Of a DNA stretch of 64,000 nucleotides, positions 34,287-46,379 are shown piece by piece. The translations under genes were made by a program, and so were the position numbers. Source of the stretch: Amoeboaphelidium protococcarum (lineage: Eukaryota > Aphelidiomycota > Aphelidea); NCBI GenBank assembly GCA_023515745.1, contig JALECJ010000257.1, forward strand, positions 2,172,687-2,236,686, given 5' to 3'. Under the pieces are notes generated by a model. The model made no database searches, had not been told where the DNA came from, and was given only the letters and a program-made list of their open reading frames with translations. Numbering within the stretch: position 1 is the stretch's first letter; each line of letters starts with the position of its first letter.

Positions 34287-35534
34287 ATGATACAGTGGCG
34301 AAGATATTCAATGGCAAACTCTTACCTATCTCTCTTGCTGATTACTGCGTGTATTTTGTTTCTGTTAACTACTATTTAACTGCAGAAGATATAAAAGAAG
34401 CAGCAGGCTATCAATATTGATGGTGTACTTAAATCTCTTAATCTATCATCAAAGAATCAGTATTGTGCCGAAAAAAGCTCTTGGGCGCGTGATAAAAGAT
34501 ACAAAGCTCTGGCGCGTAATAGCGAGAATGTTTACATTGCTATAAATTTACACGACAATTAAGAAATTGCTATCGACATGATAATGCAGCTACATTATCT
34601 AGTTAGTCACCTGGGAAGCACGCGAGTTTACGTGTCCGTTTTTGAAAGCGGTTCGCATGATCAAACAAAGACGTATCTCGCACTGTTTGAGATGATTCTC
34701 ACGTCGCTCCAAGTGCAGCACACGGTCCAATTGTCCTCTGATCACCGTCCTGATGGTGTGAACAGAATTGAATATCTTGCCGGTGTTCGAAATCAGGTTA
34801 TGCAACCTTTGTACGCAATGTAGTCCACAGGCAAGTAGTACGATAAGGTCCTGTTTCTCAACGACGTGTTCTTCTGTGTGAATGACGCTCTCGAGCTCTT
34901 GTATCAGTCGAGGCTGCAATAGTCAGATATAACCTGCGCGCTTGACTTTGATATAAATGATGAGATTAACTAGCTAGGCTTTTATGACACATGGGTGGAC
35001 CGAAACATGAAGGGTGAAATGTTTAAGAAAATTCCGCTCGACTCTTTTACTAACGATTAAGCCTCTGATGATCTACTTCGAGATGAGCATCCATTTCAAG
35101 TCTAATGCTGCTGGAATGGTATGGTTGTATTAAATGCTAACGCGTTTGTCGGAAACGGTATCAATATTAAATTCAGGAGGGAATTCAGCAGTCTATACTA
35201 AGGCCCATTGCTCCAACAATATAAAGACATGTTCAAATCAGATCTCATATACTCCACCTGCTCTCAGTCTGAAATGAATCAATTGTGCGATGACTTTATT
35301 CACGCTGGATTAAACAAGATTGTCGTTGTGCCTGCTGTCAAAGTAGCTTATGATTTGCATACATATCAAGAACTATCAAATTTGTATAATCGCAGGTAAA
35401 GTCGACCATCCGATCATTCTGTTAACTACAAAAATCTACCCAAAGCTATCCAATGTCTCCCGCTTGATGGCGATGGCGCAAGAAGCCCTGACGGCTAGCT
35501 AGGAATGCTTCTCGTCGACCCTTCATTGTAGTGA
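34287..35534 (+). CDS. CMT1/CAP59-type alpha-1,3-mannosyltransferase (GT69)
   Basis: Single exon, 415 residues, type II topology: short basic N-terminus (MIQWRRYSMANS) then a signal anchor (YLSLLLITACILFLLTTI). The luminal catalytic domain matches the fungal cryptococcal mannosyltransferase family: VYIAINLHDNQEIA, TRVYVSVFESGSHDQTK, NRIEYLAGVRNQVMQPL, KVLFLNDVFFCVNDALELL, ALDFDINDE..GFYDTWVDR, PFQVQCCWNGMVVLNANAF and FRREFSS..GPLLQQ. In fungi these enzymes build capsule or wall mannans in the Golgi. The family is largely restricted to fungi, so it is strong evidence of fungal affinity. Confidence 0.9.
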
Positions 35535-35870
35535 TTTCAGATAAGCTTTTATTGCATGAACTCTTGCTGGAAGTAGAAGTTGCCATTTATGCTATTGTTA
35601 TTGTTATTGTTAAGATACTTACATTCAATGCTTGCACAATAAGACTACTCCGTGTTAATCTTTTTACAAAATCGCGTTTCAGAGACTGCAATGACGTTCG
35701 CTCAATAAATTTCACGCTTTGGAAAAAGTTCTTTTCTTCACATTTAGAATCTCTGACTGTTCATTCCTTTTCTTTCTTTATATTGTGCCGAAATACGTAT
35801 TCTTTATTTACAGTTTTAATAATCTTCAAATCGTGTGTGCAAAGTATTATAATAAAATTCATAACGCAGA
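35535..35870. promoter_or_regulatory. Intergenic region before acyl-CoA oxidase
   Basis: 336 nt, AT-rich; holds an ATTGTT run near 35595. No gene recognised on either strand. Probable 3' UTR plus acyl-CoA oxidase promoter. Confidence 0.4.
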
Positions 35871-38134
35871 ATGGCACCGAATAGTAGATTAACTGCAATT
35901 GAAAGGCATATCCGTTCGCAGCCTAGGTATGACATTGTTGAGATTACGTGAGAGTGGATTATTATAATAATACCTAATAATAATAATGTAGCACTATGGA
36001 GACTATGGCTGCGGAGAGAAGCAAGGCCTCTTTTGATCCAAGACAGCTGACTATATTTATGGATGGCGGCGATGAGAACATGACTTGCCTCAAGGAGAAG
36101 ATATTCTTGGAGATTGAAAGAGATCCAACTTTCCGCCTGGATGATGTCTATGATCTGACTAAAGAGCAGTGGAGAGAGCGGACCATTGAGAAGTTTCAGG
36201 GCTTTGTGCATCATCTGATGAATGAACCTTTGGAGATTTTCCGTCTTCGTATGGAGCTCGTCAGTCTGATTGATCCCGGATTTTGGACTAGAATCGGTGT
36301 TCATTTTGGTCTATTCTTCAGTACTCTCCAAGGATAGGCTACTCCGAACCAACTGTCTTATTGGGTAGAAAAGGGCGCTATGGGCTTGAATGGTATGGTA
36401 GGCTGTTTTGCAATGACTGAGCTGGGACATGGTAGTAATGTTGCCGGTATTGAGACTGTGGCCGTATTTGATCCTGCATCTGATTAGTTTGTAATCAACA
36501 CGCCATCTTTGACCGGTACTAAGTGGTGGATAGGTGGTGCTGCTCATACTGCAACTCATGCGTCAGTGTTTGCTAGACTTATTGTGAATGGTAAAGATTA
36601 TGGTGTGAAGCCATTCGTTGTTCCATTGAGAGATCCTCATACTTACAAGTTAAAACCTGGTGTTAGTATTGGAGATAATGGGTCAAAGATGGGCAGGAAC
36701 GGCATTGATAATGGTTGGATCTAATTTACTAATGTCCGCATTCCTAGAACGTATATGCTCATGAAGTATACTAAAGTTAGCAGAGAGGGTATTGTTAAGG
36801 AGCCACCATTGAATTAACTTGCGTATGGTGCTCTTATCCAAGGTAGAGTCTCTATGGTGATTGATAGTGCCAATGTGTCAAAGAAGGCCTTAACTATAGC
36901 GATTAGATATGCTGCCGTGCGTAGATAGTTTTCTTCAGCCACTTCCTCAGATTCTGAGTAATCATCTTCCTCTTCTCCATCTCCACCTGATAACCAGAGT
37001 GGTACGAATTAGCCGGCTGAATTTAATGTGGAAACTCAACTATTAGATTATACTATTCATCAGCATAGATTGCTGCCGTTGCTGGCATAGGCCTATGCAA
37101 TGCACTTTACCGGTGTGGAGACCATGAGATTGTATGACGATTTGATGGAGAAGTTGAATAGATTGAAGCCTGGAGACAAGGATGTGGATGTTGTGCTGGC
37201 TGCTCTGAAAGAAACTCACGCAACTAGTGCTGGATTGAAAGCCTTCTGTACTTGGAATTGTCTTGATACTATTGAGAAGTGTCGTCAGTCGTGTGGTGGT
37301 CATGGCTATTCTAGTTATGTTGGATTGGCCCATATGTACAACGACTTTGCTGTACAATGTTCCTGGGAAGGTGATAATACTATTCTCACTTTGCAGTCCG
37401 GAAGATACTTGGTTTCCTGTTACAGAGAAGCGAAAGCAGGCAAGACTCTTCCCGGTGGAGTCAAGTATTTGAACAATATCGACTCTTTGCTGATTAAAAA
37501 ATGTAAGGTGAAGCAGTAGGCTGATATTCTGGATTTGAATGTGATTGGTGAAGCTTACGATGTTGTATCTGCCAATTTGGTTAAGAAGGTTGGTGAGGAT
37601 TTTGAGCAGTGTCTAAAGCGTGGCTTGGATACTGATGCGGCTTATGAAGAGACGGCCATCAGTCGTTTGCATGCGGCCAAGAATCACGCGTTCGGATATC
37701 TATTCCACAGGTTCTCTGATGGCTTGCAGAAGGCTCCGGCCGAGCTGAAGCCGGTATTGACCAAGCTTTGTGCTCTATATGGACTTTATAATATTCAGGA
37801 GAATGCTGGCAACTTTCTGCAGTATGGTTACTTCAACAGTTAGCAGATGGATTTTGTAAAGTCTCAAGTGCTGGAGCTGTGTCATCAAATTAGAAAGGAT
37901 GCCGTTCCTCTGGTTGATGCTTTCAATCTGCCAGATTTTGTGTTGAATAGTCCGCTGGGCAGATATGACGGTGATATTTACACTCACTACTTCAACAAGG
38001 TTGTATCCAGAAATCCGCCTGTGCATCCACCACCGTACTTTGAGCGTCTAATCAAGCCCCTCATTCATCGCCGCGCTGAAGATTAGACTGAGCCTGAAGA
38101 TGAAGACGACATTCCCCCAGAGGACGATGAGTGA
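35871..38134 (+). CDS. POX1: Peroxisomal acyl-CoA oxidase (POX1-type)
   Basis: Two exons, 35871-35926 and 35992-38134; intron 35927-35991 (65 nt, GTATGA...TGTAG). 732 residues. Signatures: [90 protein letters not shown] and [10 protein letters not shown], plus the C-terminal [13 protein letters not shown] motif. It carries out the first, FAD-dependent step of peroxisomal beta-oxidation with H2O2 release. The C-terminus is acidic ([10 protein letters not shown]) with no SKL-type PTS1, as in yeast Pox1. A 30-residue Ser-rich insert lies near residue 360. Presence argues for a respiring, peroxisome-bearing cell. Confidence 0.97.
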
Positions 38135-38255
38135 GTAATTCATGATAGTGGTTAGGAATGAGAATGTGTCAGCAGTGAGTGATTAAAAAGTTGTAAGAAC
38201 AATTTAGTTAAAATTGAACTCTTTTACAACATCATTATAACATACATTGTTTCAT

Positions 38256-40469
38256 TCACATTGCCAGTTCACCTATGGAAGGAATCAAATATTATAAATC
38301 TATAAACTCTTATTTGTACCTAGCCAACAGAGGTGTGACAAATACCATCAATCGATTGGAGAATATGTAATTGAAGAGGTCTAGGCAGGCAGAGTACAAC
38401 ATATTGTACCGATACTTGTTGTCAATGTAATTAGCCATCACCTTGTCTAGAACTTCATTGATGATCAAATGCCTGTTATAGAAGGAGTCTTTAAGCATAA
38501 TTACAGCCTTAATAAATTTAATCACGTCCAACTTTACAATTGAATGCGACGAGTAGAGAAGATTAGAAATGGCAATGATGACGTTATGCTAGAATAGCTC
38601 TGTCCGAGACTTGACCGCGTGCTTCTGCACCAATACAGTGATTAGTTATATCAGATGAGAGAGTATCTGGTAATCTTTGAGTCTCAACTTTCTCATTTAG
38701 ACTCTCAATCGCAACTTGTCCGTGCCCTGAGAGTTGATATAGACTTTCAAAGGCGCAATCAATTTCTCAAAGTACTTCATGTAGAATAGTTCCAAAAATT
38801 ACTCAGATTCCACATTCTAATCACCAGTTGACACATTAAGCAGAGCAAATAAGACTTCAAAACTTTACAATCTGGCTCCATCCACAGCTACCGAAATTTA
38901 CAGTTCTTCATCACTCAGTGCACCATCCGATAAAATGATACGCTGATTCAGTAGAAAGATTAAATCTTCAAGCAGATTGGTAACTTTATACTTTTACTGC
39001 GCTATAACAAATTGCCTGAGGAGTTTAATATCAGACTCCTAAAGTACCTGAATAATGTCCAGAACCAATCTAGAAAATAAAGGGATTCGCAAATATTTAC
39101 AAAGCTCCTAAACTATTCCCTGACTGGCCATAAGTCTAAAAAAGTCCTCCTTATTAATCAGTGTGATATCTCCAACTGTTGAGAATAGTTCATGTATAAA
39201 TCGAATCATTGCCATAATCTGTTCGCTATCACTACCACTTTTTATAGACAGCTACTTGAATCTTCTGCAGATTGAGATTAAAGCTTATTGATGATTATCT
39301 GCCAAAAGTTCATTCAGAATCTCACTCTGATTGAACATTATGAACGAGTTCACAGAGCCAAAGCATCCTTCATCCAACAGGCGACTGAGAACTGCATCCC
39401 GGAGATATTACGCACGGAAAGTCTAATGAATTTTTTGCAATAGCTGAGACTAGGTGTCCAACTAGAGAATATTAACAAATGCATTCATACTGTTTATAAG
39501 CGGTCGCCGGAGAGAGTGCTCTGCCATTGGATATTCGGGATCATGTTCGAAAATGCCAAGTACCTTGATAAATCGATCTTGGCTCTTACAAATAGCAGCG
39601 GTAACTTCAACATCATTCAGATTAACAATAGTTTTCATAATAGAAAAGCAGTTCTCGATCATATCCTTCATTTTCAAATCTTCAACCAGAGTGAACAACT
39701 ACGTGACAATCTTGAGGATTTTGTCAACGTTCTAACAAAGTAATTGGGAATTCTATCGATTCACGACACCAACTGCATTCTCAAGCACCGGAAGTTCATT
39801 ATAAGACAATTGCATATTAAGTAGCTAAATAAAATCCTACTTGATGATCTGAGAATTCCCGTGATCACCATTATTAAGACTGTATTGAACAGGGGATTGT
39901 CGCAACTGACCATGGAGGGCGTCAACGTGCAAACACACATCATATATCTGATCCAGTATGCTCTCACATCCCTGAGAATTTTAGAAAGACAGAGCGACTT
40001 CTTTATCTCCATACTCGAAAACTATGAGGCTATTCTACTGCTTCTCATAAACGTCTTGAGTAATTTTATGCTTCAGTTCGTACGACTGTTGATCGCCATC
40101 ACTCGCGTTCGTCTACAGAGACAAAGCCGACGAGAAACTCCGAGCACGCGCCATCTGTTCACTGTCAATGTTCTCATCTTGTTCCTACTGGTACTCTGTG
40201 CCATTATTATTACTACCACTCTCTTTAAGTAATTTCTTCTCATCTTTCAAGACAATGTAATACTTCCGTTCAGATTCTTAAATGACGGCACAGTATCCAG
40301 TGACAACTTGGACCCATTAAACAGCTTCATTCTGCTCATCATTTAAAGGAGTAGTACTGTCGGTTGGACGCAGTTCATACATTCTGCATCTCCACCAATT
40401 CCTATTTCGACCATCCTTGATGAAGTCTGGCGCATCTTGTTACTGTTTCTACTAACTAGGCTGCGTCAT
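38256..40469 (-). CDS. PSY2: PP4 regulatory subunit 3 (SMEK/Psy2)
   Basis: Single exon, 737 residues. A Gln-rich N-terminus leads into a PH/EVH1-like domain (WWRCRMYELRPTD, GYCAVIQES, KYYIVLKD, NSLIVFEYGDKEVALSFQ, CESILDQIYDV). A helical-repeat SMK-1 region follows (EDLKMKDMIENCFSIMKTIV, KVLGIFEHDPEYPMAEH). The C-terminal block is FIKAVIMLKDSFYNRHLI, KYRYNMLYSACLDLFNYI. PP4R3 gives the PP4 phosphatase its substrates in DNA-damage response and mitotic exit. The start at 40469 is chosen because the open frame reaches no other ATG and the PH fold needs the upstream part. Confidence 0.9.
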
Positions 40470-40939
40470 TCTAAACTAGTTGGCCTTCACTATAGTCCAA
40501 TTGAAAATGACGTTCAGAGTACTACTCTCGCTCTCTCTCTAAAACGGACGATTAAGTTGAGACAAAAGCTCTCCTCTCTCCTTTCCCTTCAATTGACAAA
40601 AGAATTCGTTTCACCTCGCGCGTCTCTTTCCGTTCAGAGCTGAAACGTTAATCTCCCAACATACTGTACTTGAGCATTTTACACCTTATTTACGTGTCCT
40701 ATGAGTTTAAATCGATATATTTAACTTTGCATTGCCTGTTAGCTAGGATGATGGCTACATATGTAAGAGTCAGAAAGAAGGGACGTGGATCGTCGGTTTT
40801 TATTTATGATCAGGTGGTGGGTGATTGGACAACTCGATGATGTGATGAAGAAGTCCCCTTATCTTTTCGCCTTTCTTTCTTAGTCTGAATGTTTAATTGA
40901 TTGATTAAGACTGATTACTTTTTAATTTATTTGCGAATA
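40470..40939. promoter_or_regulatory. Divergent intergenic region PP4R3 / syntaxin
   Basis: 470 nt with a CT-rich tract (40526-40540) followed directly by AAAACGGA (40541), CT-rich sequence again, and TTTCCGTTCAGAGCTGAAACG (40627-40647). The element resembles blocks in other promoters of the window. No gene recognised. Confidence 0.5.
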
Positions 40940-41812
40940 ATGTCATTTGATCTATAATCAAGAGGAGGAAATAATAATAGCAATAATAACAACTAGAAAT
41001 TGCCAGGTGGTAGCGGTCGATCACCTCTGTCTGGAGATTAATCTGTTGTAAAGTAATTGCGAGAGTTGTTGTACTCCATCAACTCCAATGTATCCACATT
41101 GTAGAGACTATTGACGCAGACTAATGCACATGATAAGAGGGAGAATTTAGTGTCGAGTACTTAGGACTAATGCAAGCGCTTTATGGAGATTGTGAGGCAG
41201 CATTAGTCCACCGCTTCCGCTACCACCACGTCCACTGATGTTGATAAATTGAATCGCGACTTCAAAAGGGTGCTAAGTGAATTTCAACAGATCCAGAAGG
41301 TTATGGCGCGTTAAAGTAAATCTGCCTTGTAGAAAGCTGTCAGCCACTAGCGAGATTTGAATTCACAACGGTAGTAATAATCTCTGCCTCCGGAAGAGTT
41401 GGACCGATTGTAGGAGTAAGAGCCGCTAATGTCCTCTCCCATCGGACCTGGACGTGAATTGACGACAATGACTTAATCAGCGAATTAGACCGCCCTCCTA
41501 GATAATGAGATAAAGTACACTACAGAGTTGATCCAAGAGCGTGAAGAGTCCATCGCACACCTGGAGAAGAGTATTGTTGAGGTGAATGAAATATTTCGTG
41601 ATTTGGGTACTCTGGTTGTGGATCAAGGCGTGATGATTGACAATATTGAGTCCAATATTGAATCTAGTGCCACTCGAATGGGTGATGCCGTGGTGGAGTT
41701 GAACACTGCAGAGAGACATTAGAAGAAGGCGCGTAATAGAATGTGCTTCCTACTGATAGTCGCTGCCATTATTCTAGCAATCCTCATAATTGTTCTTGTG
41801 TCAAAGAGATGA
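40940..41812 (+). CDS. Endosomal Qa-SNARE (syntaxin 7/12, Pep12-like)
   Basis: Single exon, 290 residues. A Habc-like N-terminal bundle (LRELLYSINSNVSTLQRL, LNRDFKRVLSEFQQIQKVM) leads to a Gln-rich linker, then the SNARE helix LIQEREESIAHLEKSIVEVN followed by FRDLGTLVVDQGVMIDNIES with the zero-layer Gln in VVDQG. It ends with a basic stretch and a C-terminal anchor (MCFLLIVAAIILAILIIVLV). Motif order and the short post-TM tail match syntaxin 7/12 and yeast Pep12/Vam3, which drive fusion at endosomes and vacuoles. VPS26 and VFA1 in this window serve the same compartment. Confidence 0.93.
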
Positions 41813-41882
41813 ATAAACCATTTTGTTTATGTAAATTGCTACTTTAATTAAAATCTTTCATAATTATTTTATACATTGCGCT

Positions 41883-42284
41883 TCATCTCTTATTATCTCT
41901 GATGGCTTTCCGAACTTGATTTAACCGTTACTGATGAGCGTTGATTTTCTTTTAGTCTGCAGATCCACCACCACCACTGGCAGACGGTTAAATACTAGAT
42001 TAAAGGGATTGAGCTGCCGTGAGACCGCCAAATCCAGGCAGCTTAATTCCATACTGACTTTAGAGAGCCAGCGCAAGATCTTTCGCCTCAAGCGTATCAC
42101 TATTTCTATGCTTGGCCAAAGAGATGGAAGCAGTGATGGTGTTCATAAGAAAGTCATCAGCGATCGAGAGCAGAACATCTTCAACATCAGGTTCAATATT
42201 CTAGTTCTAGTCTACCTGCTTTATAAGCGATTAAATGTCCTCTTTTTTCAATATATGACCCGAGTCTTCAGCAATGTTTTCCAT
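41883..42284 (-). CDS. TAF12: TFIID subunit TAF12
   Basis: Single exon, 133 residues. The histone-fold motif covers residues 13-85: KEDIQSLIKQVDQNQNIEPD, VEDVLLSIADDFLMNTI, LAKHRNSDTLEAKDLALAL, then the family-specific GIKLPGFGG. The tail is Gly/Gln-rich then basic. TAF12 pairs with TAF4 in TFIID (and with Ada1 in SAGA). The start ATG at 42284 gives a compact protein like the conserved core of human TAF12. Convergent with syntaxin (70 nt between stops). INCENP ends 187 nt upstream on the same strand. Confidence 0.92.
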
Positions 42285-42470
42285 TTTATATTTATTTTTG
42301 CGCAAGAACACAGAGCAGAAAATGAGAGAGTTGATGAAGATTGTTCGCCTCGAAGAACATGAAGCGTCCTGGGATGATAAATTTAAATTCGCGTCTAATA
42401 GCAAGCTTTATAAAAATAAAGTATCGACAATATCAATTGCGCAGAAAACAAATTATTTACTAACAAACGA

Positions 42471-44417
42471 TCAACCAGACTTTCTTTCACTAGAAGGCTC
42501 AGCGGGGAATCCCATCATCATGCGATATGTTTTCATCTCCTGCATTGTCAGTTTATCTTGAGACCAGTTGGCAGAGCTTGTTCGCACACGGAAACTGCAG
42601 ATTGACTTTGATGTGGAAAATATAGACTCCATTTTGATTGGTGGAATCGTGCCAAATAGAGCATCCGGATCAAACTTGTGTTAATCTCGCAGAGCCCTTC
42701 TCAAATTAGGAGAGTTGGCCCATTGCGGAAGGCGAGTACTTGCTTTTTTCTACTACGCATACCCATCGTCACTCTCATACTCATCATCACTGGGAATATG
42801 AGGAATCACGTACTTGCCATTCTTCTTGTTCAGGATAGTCACTTGCGGATCAAGAGCAGGCGATTACTAAGGCACATTCTCTTACTCTTCACTTCTCTTG
42901 GCCGGAGTCTACTTGGTTCTATGCAGATTTGTCTTTCCAGTAACAGCATTCGATACAGTCACCGTAGTACCCTTTAGAGTCTTTTTCACCTGAGTTTAAG
43001 ACTGAAGCTGACTTTACTGCAATTTTGCTGCTGCTTCTTTATTCTGCAACACCTTGGCTTGTCGTTCTTAGTTCTTCTTGCGCACCAATTCTTCCTCCTT
43101 CCGCTTAGCCTCCAGAGCAGCTTCCATTCTCTTGGCCTTGTCATCTTCTCGCTTACGCAACATTGCCTGTCTGGCTTGTTCCTCTTCTTCACGGCGTTAT
43201 GCTGCAGTCTTTACAGGGTTTCCTAGTGGGCGGCTCAATACTTTTCCACTAACATGAAGATTCTTCTTACTGTTGGAGCTGCTATTTCCTTAATTTACAG
43301 CCACCTTTCTAGCAACTTTAGTTATACTATCCACAAACTGACCAGCTTTGTTAGCACTTACAATGTTACTCTTAGCTTTCTTCTGACTATCGTTATCTTT
43401 AGCATTAACATTCTTAGAACTTGATTTTAGATTTGACTGACTGGATTACGGTTTAGCAGATACATTTTACGATTGATGGCTTACAGTTTCATCTGGAAGC
43501 TCCACATTTATACTTTACTTCAGCTTTGACTCTTGCTCATCCAAAACATCACGTTCCCCGTCAGAATTGGCATCTTAGTACTACTACTCCTACTAATCCT
43601 CTTCTTCTTCTTCTTCTTCCTCTTGTACAGTCATCAACTTTTCAACTTCTAACGTGCCAGGCAACACATTTCCATCCAGCTACTGCAGAATAGATGCATC
43701 ATCTTCAGACGCGGTGAAAGAGAGGATATCTGATGCAGGATGAGCTTCTTCATAGCGACTCTTACTGTTGCTCTTATTAGAACGATTATCATCACCGCGG
43801 GAGTTGTTGGACTAATCACCAAAAGAGTGAATAGAGCTACCCAATAACTTCTCAATCTCTCTTTAATTCTCTTACAAATGACTTGCTTAATCTGTAAGAT
43901 TGCTCTTTTATCCAGTCTTCTACTTCTTGTTGTTACTACTTTTATTACTGCCAGAGTACAAGACGCCAGTGGATTCTTAAATATCATCTTGCTACGCAAC
44001 ATCAAAACTTCTTTTAGATACTTGCTATTGTAAATCAAAAGAGCTCTCTTTAGCCACAACAGACTCAAAGGAAGCCTCGGCAATGTCAAATAATTTACCT
44101 CCATTGATAGCAGGCACACGTCGATCCGGAATTGGAATCTATTCTTATGCCAACTGAGGTACAGAAACAGAGTCATAATTTTACTAAACTGCCTAATCTT
44201 GATTATTGATATTCTTCTTTTTATTAGTAGCAGGAGTCTACAAGAGCTGCGTAAAATCTTAAAAATGTCCACCCACAATGTTCTCCACGTAATCATTCAG
44301 CCATTCACAGGCACCATCCACTTCCTGACCAAAGCTTTCCAAGTCCACAGCAGATGAAATTTTACCACCCAGCTAATCTTGATATGACGACACCCAATTC
44401 TCCAAACCTCTTTCCAT
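42471..44417 (-). CDS. INCENP: INCENP/Sli15 chromosomal passenger scaffold
   Basis: Single exon, 648 residues. A short N-terminal helix (MERGLENWVSSYQ, CEWLNDYVENIV) is a candidate for binding Survivin/Borealin. The long middle is Ser/Asn/Gln-rich and acidic. A single-alpha-helix-like Lys/Arg/Glu stretch follows (ARQAMLRKREDDKAKRMEAA), then the C-terminal IN-box: STRLPQWANSPNLRRAL, DPDALFGTIPPIKMESIF and RTSSANWSQDK, with the Thr-Ser-Ser phospho-motif. IN-box binding activates Aurora B at centromeres and the spindle. Only the IN-box is strongly conserved, as usual. TAR codons are very dense. Confidence 0.93.
43597..43640. repeat. Acidic (GAA/GAG)n plus TAG-rich coding run in INCENP
   Basis: On the coding strand a run of six or seven Glu codons is followed directly by GAT TAG TAG GAG TAG TAG TAC TAA. 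Read with TAR = Gln it is an Asp/Glu/Gln tract. Under the standard code it would hold five stops in eight codons. Confidence 0.8.
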
Positions 44418-44626
44418 TCCTTTCTTGTATGATATTTGCTACCACCAACAGTTAAAGTGAGAAAGAATTATAGACAGAATATGATTAAGAACTTTTAAAA
44501 GGCAGATACAGTATATGAAATGAATGAATAGACTCGTTCGTCAATGAAATTGTTTCAAGCCTGGAGAAAGCGGAAAGATGAAACACGAAACAGAGAAGAA
44601 GCGAGCGAAACAGGCGATAGATGGCT

Positions 44627-46155
44627 TCAACAAGACGATTTTAATTAGACTTTCTGTTTCACAATTGCAATCGCGTCTTTTATAGAGAGTGACTATGGAG
44701 CCATGTCTTCAATCGGTGCACCATTCACATATACTTGCATAGAATGCAAATCTACTGACAATCTAACAGAATCGGATGCCAATTACAATTCCAACAAGAA
44801 ATTCTCATCTAATGACATTGATGCAATCGCGTCACCCAATTTAGTGCATTCCTCCAACAAGCGGCCGAGAAAGATCTAAGTCTTCACAATTCTAATAACA
44901 TCAGATAATACTGAGCAATCGTTCAGAGGAATATTATGAATCACAACAGAGGGCATCACAAGTTGTCCAGAGAGAAAAGTATTGGTATTAGGAAACTACA
45001 CACGCGTAATTATTATAGCACTTCAGAGCTATACAAGAAAGCTTACATTTAATCTCTCAGCGTAAGACATCCCCGACAACTGTTATTCTTCCAACTTGAT
45101 AATCTAACATAACTAACTATAGGCCGCTTAACAAATCACTGTTGGTTACGATAACACCAAACATGGATCAATTTTTTAACCCGATCGAATCAGTTATATC
45201 CTAATGTTTATTTCTACATATATGACTTGAAATAATTAGGATAACTGTAGTCGCTTTATAAGTCATCCTTACCTTCAGAACCTGTCTAAATCTAAAGTAC
45301 AGGTACCATAAAACCATTCACCAATTTCAAATCATCAGAGGAAGTCAATTACTTAATCTAAGTGAGAATCGACTTTAAATGATCAAACATATTGCACTCC
45401 GAATAAATCCTATCCCATTCAAAGAATACTTGTAAATTCAGCATCAGCATTGATCTTTATCCATCTTCTAGATTAGATTTAAATGTATCGGCAATATAAC
45501 CACCATCTTGATCATTAAAAGTGTCTTAGGGGAATATTAAATCAACAGAGAACGACTACTACTACTAATCGCCAGTAAATGTAACATCCACAACCAGAGT
45601 AGATCCTGCAAGAGTGACCATCTGACCACCTGGCACTGAATCTTGGTCAATAAAGCACTCGATACCGAGGTCAGTGGCGATCTAATGAAGCATTTGAGGC
45701 GTAATCTGCGCGCGTTCATGCAAAGCATAGCTGTCAACACAAGATTGAAATGTTAAATCTTCCATCACCTGCTGTTGCAGTGCCTTTCTAACGAGATTCA
45801 ACGCCTCACCCTACACTATTTCCTTTAATCAAATGAACATTTTAAGCAAACTACAGTGTATAGATATATACCTTTAAATGATCAATCATAGAATTATCAT
45901 TTTAATTTTAAGCGTCAATTTACATCTAGTCTACAGATGCCTCATGGAACTGATTTACAAGTTGATCAATCATAGTGTCCAGTCGAAGCATCAATCGACT
46001 GCAATAACTTAATTACCAGCCTCCATGATTTACTACAAAATGACGGTAATAAGATTTAATAAACAAACAAGTAATAAAATATTACCCTCTGGAGGTAATA
46101 ATACCTGTTGAATGTACGATTTTAAGTCTTATTTGATCGATTCAATAGCCGTCAT
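44627..46155 (-). CDS. MED1: Mediator subunit MED1
   Basis: Five exons: 46086-46155, 45872-46032, 45273-45810, 45047-45213, 44627-44995; introns 53, 61, 59 and 51 nt, all ending TGTAG. 434 residues. The N-terminal half is helical (SRLMLRLDTMIDQLVNQF, LNLVRKALQQQ). The centre reads GGQMVTLAGSTLVVDVTF, the aG-lvvDi-f signature of the Med1 fold. C-terminal segments are SQPTVICQAAYSQL and FLLELQLASDSVRLSVDLHS. MED1 sits at the middle module of Mediator and receives activators. Similarity is to the fungal-type Med1 domain. All four introns are required to keep the frame. Confidence 0.78.
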
Positions 46156-46379
46156 AATCAACTTGGATCAACTTATACAATCTAACTATGGTTCCTTTCA
46201 GTGATCGGGCGCACTCTTTAGTGACGAAACGCCTTCAGATAACGGGAGAGCTTTTCCGTTTTGCTGATTGGTTAGAGAACTTACGCGTTAAATTGTCTCT
46301 CTCTCTCTGCTTCAATTTCATTCAGCCTGAATTTTTAAACCATCCCGGTTGATAGATTACTGTATAAACAGAAAAGTTT

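Noticed and set aside
34112..34420. Independent 102-codon gene overlapping the mannosyltransferase
   Set aside because: No Met in the frame and no recognisable motif. Open frames of this size are common by chance when only TGA stops translation. Kept only as part of an ambiguity note.
35535..35870. Small minus-strand coding gene upstream of acyl-CoA oxidase
   Set aside because: Only short frames ending quickly in TGA, no family match, AT-rich composition like the other gaps.
42274..42561. 95-codon + strand ORF ending in a hydrophobic stretch
   Set aside because: Overlaps the IN-box end of INCENP and the TAF12 start on the opposite strand. No family resemblance.
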